Shown in pieces: positions 61,100 to 64,000 of a stretch of 64,000 nt of DNA. The translations under genes were made by a program, and so were the position numbers. The notes beneath the pieces are model-generated. The model saw only the letters and a list, made by a program, of their open reading frames with translations, was not told the DNA's origin and did no database searches. How positions within the stretch are numbered: position 1 is the stretch's first letter; the number at the start of each line of letters is the position of its first letter. Source of the stretch: Actinoalloteichus caeruleus DSM 43889 (GTDB taxonomy: Bacteria > Actinomycetota > Actinomycetes > Mycobacteriales > Pseudonocardiaceae); contig NZ_AUBJ02000001.1 in the NCBI RefSeq assembly GCF_000429185.2, forward strand, positions 2,666,001-2,730,000. The letters are read 5' to 3'.

Positions 61100-63222
61100 G
61101 TGACACGACGGGCGGGGTCACCGCCGAGGACATGCGGAACGCGATGCCGGACGAGGTCGTGACCAGGTCGGTGACCAGGCTCGTCCGCGTGCCCGGCGTC
61201 GAACGACCGATCGCCCTGGTGACCCTGGACAACGGGCACGACCACACGCGCCCCTCCACCCTCGGCCCCCAGGGGCTGCTCAGCCTGGACGCGGCGCTCG
61301 ACGAGGCCTTCGCCGCGGAGCCCGCCGCGATCGCGGTGACCGGCAAGCCGTTCGTCTTCGCGGTCGGCGCGGACCTCTCCGGCGTCACCCGGCTGACCTC
61401 GGCCGAGCAGGCCCGGTGGATCGCCCACACGGGGCACGCGGTCTTCCGCCGCCTCACCGAGTCCACCATCCCGACCTTCGCCTTCGTCAACGGGGCGGCG
61501 CTCGGCGGCGGCCTGGAACTCGCGCTCTCCTGCCACTACCGCACGGTCGCGGCGAACGCGGCGATGCTCGCCCTGCCCGAGACCTTCCTGGGGCTGTTCC
61601 CCGGGTGGGGCGGCACCCAACTGCTGCCCAACCTGATCGGGCCGGACGCGGCGGTCACGGTCATCCTGGAGAACGCCCTCAACCAGAACCGCCGGCTCAG
61701 CCCCGCCAAGGCCGCGGCGCTCGGCGTCGTCGACGTGGTCCTGGACTCCGCCGACTACCTGGAGCAGTCCCTGCGGTGGGCGGCCGGGGTGCTCGAGGGG
61801 CGGATTCGGCCCGAACGTCCGGAGATCGACCGGGACCAGGCCTGGACCGCCGCCCTCGACCGGGGGCGGGCCTTCGTCGCGGCCAAGACGCAGGGAGCGG
61901 CGCCTGGCGCGACGAAGGCGTTGGAACTCCTCGAACTGGCCCGCCACGCCACCCTGGACGAGGGGTACGCGGCCGAGACCGAGGGCCTCACCGAGCTGCT
62001 CATGTCCGACGAGCTGCGGGCGGGCCTGTACGCGTTCGACCTGACGCAGAAGCGCGCTCGGCGCCCCGCCGGCGCCCCGGACAAGTCACTCGCTCGTCCC
62101 GTCACCAAGGTGGGGGTGGTCGGCGCCGGGCTCATGGCGAGCCAGCTCGCACTGCTCTTCGTCCGCCGCCTGCGGGTTCCCGTGGTGCTCACCGACGTCG
62201 ACCAGGAACGGCTCGACCGGGGCGTCGGCTACGTGCACGCCGAGGTGGACAAGCTGTTGTCGAAGGGGCGCGTCTCGCCGGACGAGGCGAACCGGCTCCG
62301 AGCCCTGGTCACGGGTTCGCTGGACAAGGCCGCCTTCGCCGACGCCGACTTCGTCATCGAGGCCGTCTTCGAGGACCTGTCGCTGAAGCGGCGTGTGTTC
62401 GCCGAGCTGGAGGAGCACGTCTCCCCGGAGGCGGTGCTCGCCACGAACACCTCGTCGCTGTCCATCACGGACATGGCCGCGGAACTGCGACACCCGGAGC
62501 GGGTCGTGGGCTTCCACTTCTTCAACCCGGTCGCGGTCCTCCCGCTGCTGGAGGTCGTGCGGGGGCAGCACACCGACGACGCCACCGTCGCCACCGCCCT
62601 GCGCACGGGCAAGGAGCTGAAGAAGTCCTGCGTGCTCGTCGCCGACGCGCCGGCCTTCGTCGTGAACCGACTGCTCACCCGGTTCCTCGGCGAGGTGATC
62701 GGCGCGATCGACGAGGGCACCCCCTTCGAGGTCGCCGACCGCGCGCTCCAACCGCTCGGGCTGCCCATGAGCCCGCTGATCCTGCTCCAGCTGGTCGGGC
62801 CAGCCGTCGCCTCGCACGTCGCGCAGACCCTGCACGACGCCTTCCCGGACCGGTTCGGGGTCAGCGAGAACCTGCGCCGGTTCGTGGCGGCCGGCAAGAC
62901 CGCGGTGTGGACCTGGGACGAGCGGAACGTGCAGCGGCTCGACCCGGAGGTGGCGGAGCTCTGGCACCAGGGTGACGCGCCGCTCACCGAGGAGGAGCTG
63001 CGGGAGCGCGCGCTGGCCGCGCTCGCCGAGGAGGCCCGCGTCATGCTGGAGGAGAAGGTCGTCGCGGAGCCGGCGGACATCGACCTGTGCATGATCCTCG
63101 GCGCCGGCTGGCCGTTCTGGCTGGGTGGGATCACCCCGTACCTCGACCGCACCGGCGTGGCGGAGCGGGTCAACGGGGAACGCTTCCTCCCGAGGGGCGT
63201 CGCGTCCCCGGCGGCCGGCTGA
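61096..63222 (+). CDS. fadB: Multifunctional beta-oxidation protein FadB
   Basis: A 708-residue fusion of enoyl-CoA hydratase (about 1-220) and 3-hydroxyacyl-CoA dehydrogenase (about 330-700). The hydratase oxyanion holes are in VFAVGADLSGV and NGAALGGGLELALSCHY. The NAD-binding fold is VGVVGAGLMASQLALLFVRR, and the dehydrogenase catalytic His and Glu are in VVGFHFFNPVAVLPLLEVV. It is translationally coupled to the thiolase gene. Together they carry out the last three steps of fatty-acid degradation. Confidence 0.94.
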   Translation: MSDTTGGVTAEDMRNAMPDEVVTRSVTRLVRVPGVERPIALVTLDNGHDHTRPSTLGPQGLLSLDAALDEAFAAEPAAIAVTGKPFVFAVGADLSGVTRLTSAEQARWIAHTGHAVFRRLTESTIPTFAFVNGAALGGGLELALSCHYRTVAANAAMLALPETFLGLFPGWGGTQLLPNLIGPDAAVTVILENALNQNRRLSPAKAAALGVVDVVLDSADYLEQSLRWAAGVLEGRIRPERPEIDRDQAWTAALDRGRAFVAAKTQGAAPGATKALELLELARHATLDEGYAAETEGLTELLMSDELRAGLYAFDLTQKRARRPAGAPDKSLARPVTKVGVVGAGLMASQLALLFVRRLRVPVVLTDVDQERLDRGVGYVHAEVDKLLSKGRVSPDEANRLRALVTGSLDKAAFADADFVIEAVFEDLSLKRRVFAELEEHVSPEAVLATNTSSLSITDMAAELRHPERVVGFHFFNPVAVLPLLEVVRGQHTDDATVATALRTGKELKKSCVLVADAPAFVVNRLLTRFLGEVIGAIDEGTPFEVADRALQPLGLPMSPLILLQLVGPAVASHVAQTLHDAFPDRFGVSENLRRFVAAGKTAVWTWDERNVQRLDPEVAELWHQGDAPLTEEELRERALAALAEEARVMLEEKVVAEPADIDLCMILGAGWPFWLGGITPYLDRTGVAERVNGERFLPRGVASPAAG

Positions 63223-63240
63223 GAACTCCGGTCGACAACT

Positions 63241-63276
63241 CCGGTGGGGTCGGCGGGGAACCGTCGGCCCCACCGG
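63241..63276. terminator. Hairpin between fadB and the convergent kinase
   Basis: CCGGTGGGGTCGGCGG and CCGTCGGCCCCACCGG form a long stem with two mismatches and a four-base loop. It would terminate transcription from either side. Confidence 0.65.
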
Positions 63277-63310
63277 GACACCGGGTCCGTGTCCCGCCGC
63301 CCCCTCGGGC

Positions 63311-64000
63311 TCAGGGCGCGGCGGGGAACTCCACCGTCACGGTGAGGCCACCGCCGTCCACCGGCTCCACCTCGACACGACCGCCGTGGGCGGCCGCCGC
63401 CGACCGGACGATCGAGAGGCCGAGGCCGGCGCCGAAGTGGGAGGTCCTGCCGCCGCCCCTGCTGAAGGGCTCGAGCAGCTGCGCCGCCCGTTCCGGCGGG
63501 ACCACCGGCCCCGACGAGGACACCACCAGCCGCGAACCCGACTGGTCCCCGCTCGTGCGCACGCTGATCCAGCCCCCCTCCACGTTGTGCCGCACCGCGT
63601 TCTCGACCAGGTTCCCGGCGATCCGCTCGACCAGGGCCGGGTCTCCGGTCACCAGGCCGGGCTCCGTGTCGAAGGTGACGGAGAGCTTCCGGTCGGCGGC
63701 CTCGGCGCGCACCGCGCGCCACGCGCTCTCCACCATGGTGGCGAGGTCCACCGGCTCCCGGGCGTTGAGCCCCGTGGCGTCGGTGCGGGCCAACAACAGC
63801 AACGCGGTGACGAGGTGCTCCGCCCGTCGTGTGGCGTCCCGCACCACGTCGGCCATCCTGCGGAGCTCCGCCACGTCCGCGTCCGGATCGGCCAGGGTGA
63901 CGTCCAGCTCGGTGCGGATCACCGCCAGCGGCGTGCGCAGCTCGTGGCTCGCGTTGGCGACGAACCGGCGCTGGGCCTCGAAGGCGGCCTGGAGCCGGTC
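63311..64000 (-). CDS. Sensor histidine kinase, C-terminal part (cut by window edge)
   Basis: The cytoplasmic half of a HisKA/HATPase_c kinase. The phospho-acceptor box FVANASHELRTPLAVIRTEL reads in frame up to the window end, although no start is reached, so the N-terminal sensor lies beyond 64000. The N-box is ERIAGNLVENAVRHN and the G-box is GAGLGLSIVRSAAAAHGG. The partner regulator is not in view. Confidence 0.92.
   Translation of the reverse strand, partial: DRLQAAFEAQRRFVANASHELRTPLAVIRTELDVTLADPDADVAELRRMADVVRDATRRAEHLVTALLLLARTDATGLNAREPVDLATMVESAWRAVRAEAADRKLSVTFDTEPGLVTGDPALVERIAGNLVENAVRHNVEGGWISVRTSGDQSGSRLVVSSSGPVVPPERAAQLLEPFSRGGGRTSHFGAGLGLSIVRSAAAAHGGRVEVEPVDGGGLTVTVEFPAAP

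Overview
The window is a piece of a high-GC actinobacterial chromosome. The combination of an SsgB-like sporulation protein, WhiB3/WhiD, Lsr2, DUF3000, the coproporphyrin-type haem genes and a Gly-Cys-Val tRNA cluster fits Pseudonocardiales or a close relative. No 16S gene is present, so the genus is not determined.

Layout. Positions 1-1625 hold the C-terminal part of a SAVED-domain (cyclic-nucleotide sensor) protein, open to the left edge, and a five-repeat CRISPR array with no cas gene in view. Positions 2.9-6.6 kb carry a four-gene ABC exporter plus two-component operon, and 6.8-8.3 kb a folD-fchA one-carbon pair. Positions 8.5-17.1 kb are a decayed mobile island: IS30 and several IS110-family transposases, all broken, then relics of a winged-helix gene, a MoxR ATPase and a tyrosine integrase that stops at the 3' end of a tRNA-Val gene. 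Two of the IS110 elements have structured non-coding left ends that look like bridge RNAs. In one of them, guide segments match both its insertion site and its own ends.

From 17.1 kb the sequence is ordinary chromosome: three tRNAs, ssgB, another tRNA-Val, a secreted rhamnogalacturonan lyase with its LacI regulator, a Ku/LigD NHEJ operon, a Ktr potassium channel pair, a CsoR repressor, a WhiB protein, an AI-2E-type transporter, a divergent pair of Lsr2 paralogues, a second LacI regulator with a DUF993/sugar-isomerase operon, a peroxiredoxin, a tandem DUF427 protein, an SGNH esterase, ornithine aminotransferase and ZapE. At 41.2-46.4 kb a reductase, an ECF sigma factor and a zinc-finger/Asp23 fusion head a run of Asp23/AmaP envelope genes.

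From 46.6 kb: a LigC-type ligase, a lipoprotein hydrolase relative lacking its nucleophile, a 31-residue cysteine-rich peptide, a second NHEJ polymerase, MsrB, the haem genes hemQ-hemY-hemE, DUF3000, a LuxR-type regulator, RNase D, a thiolase/FadB beta-oxidation pair, and a histidine kinase cut by the right edge. Together the two ligase/polymerase loci and Ku give redundant double-strand-break repair, which would suit a sporulating soil organism. Function calls rest on motif recognition by eye; no database search was run.
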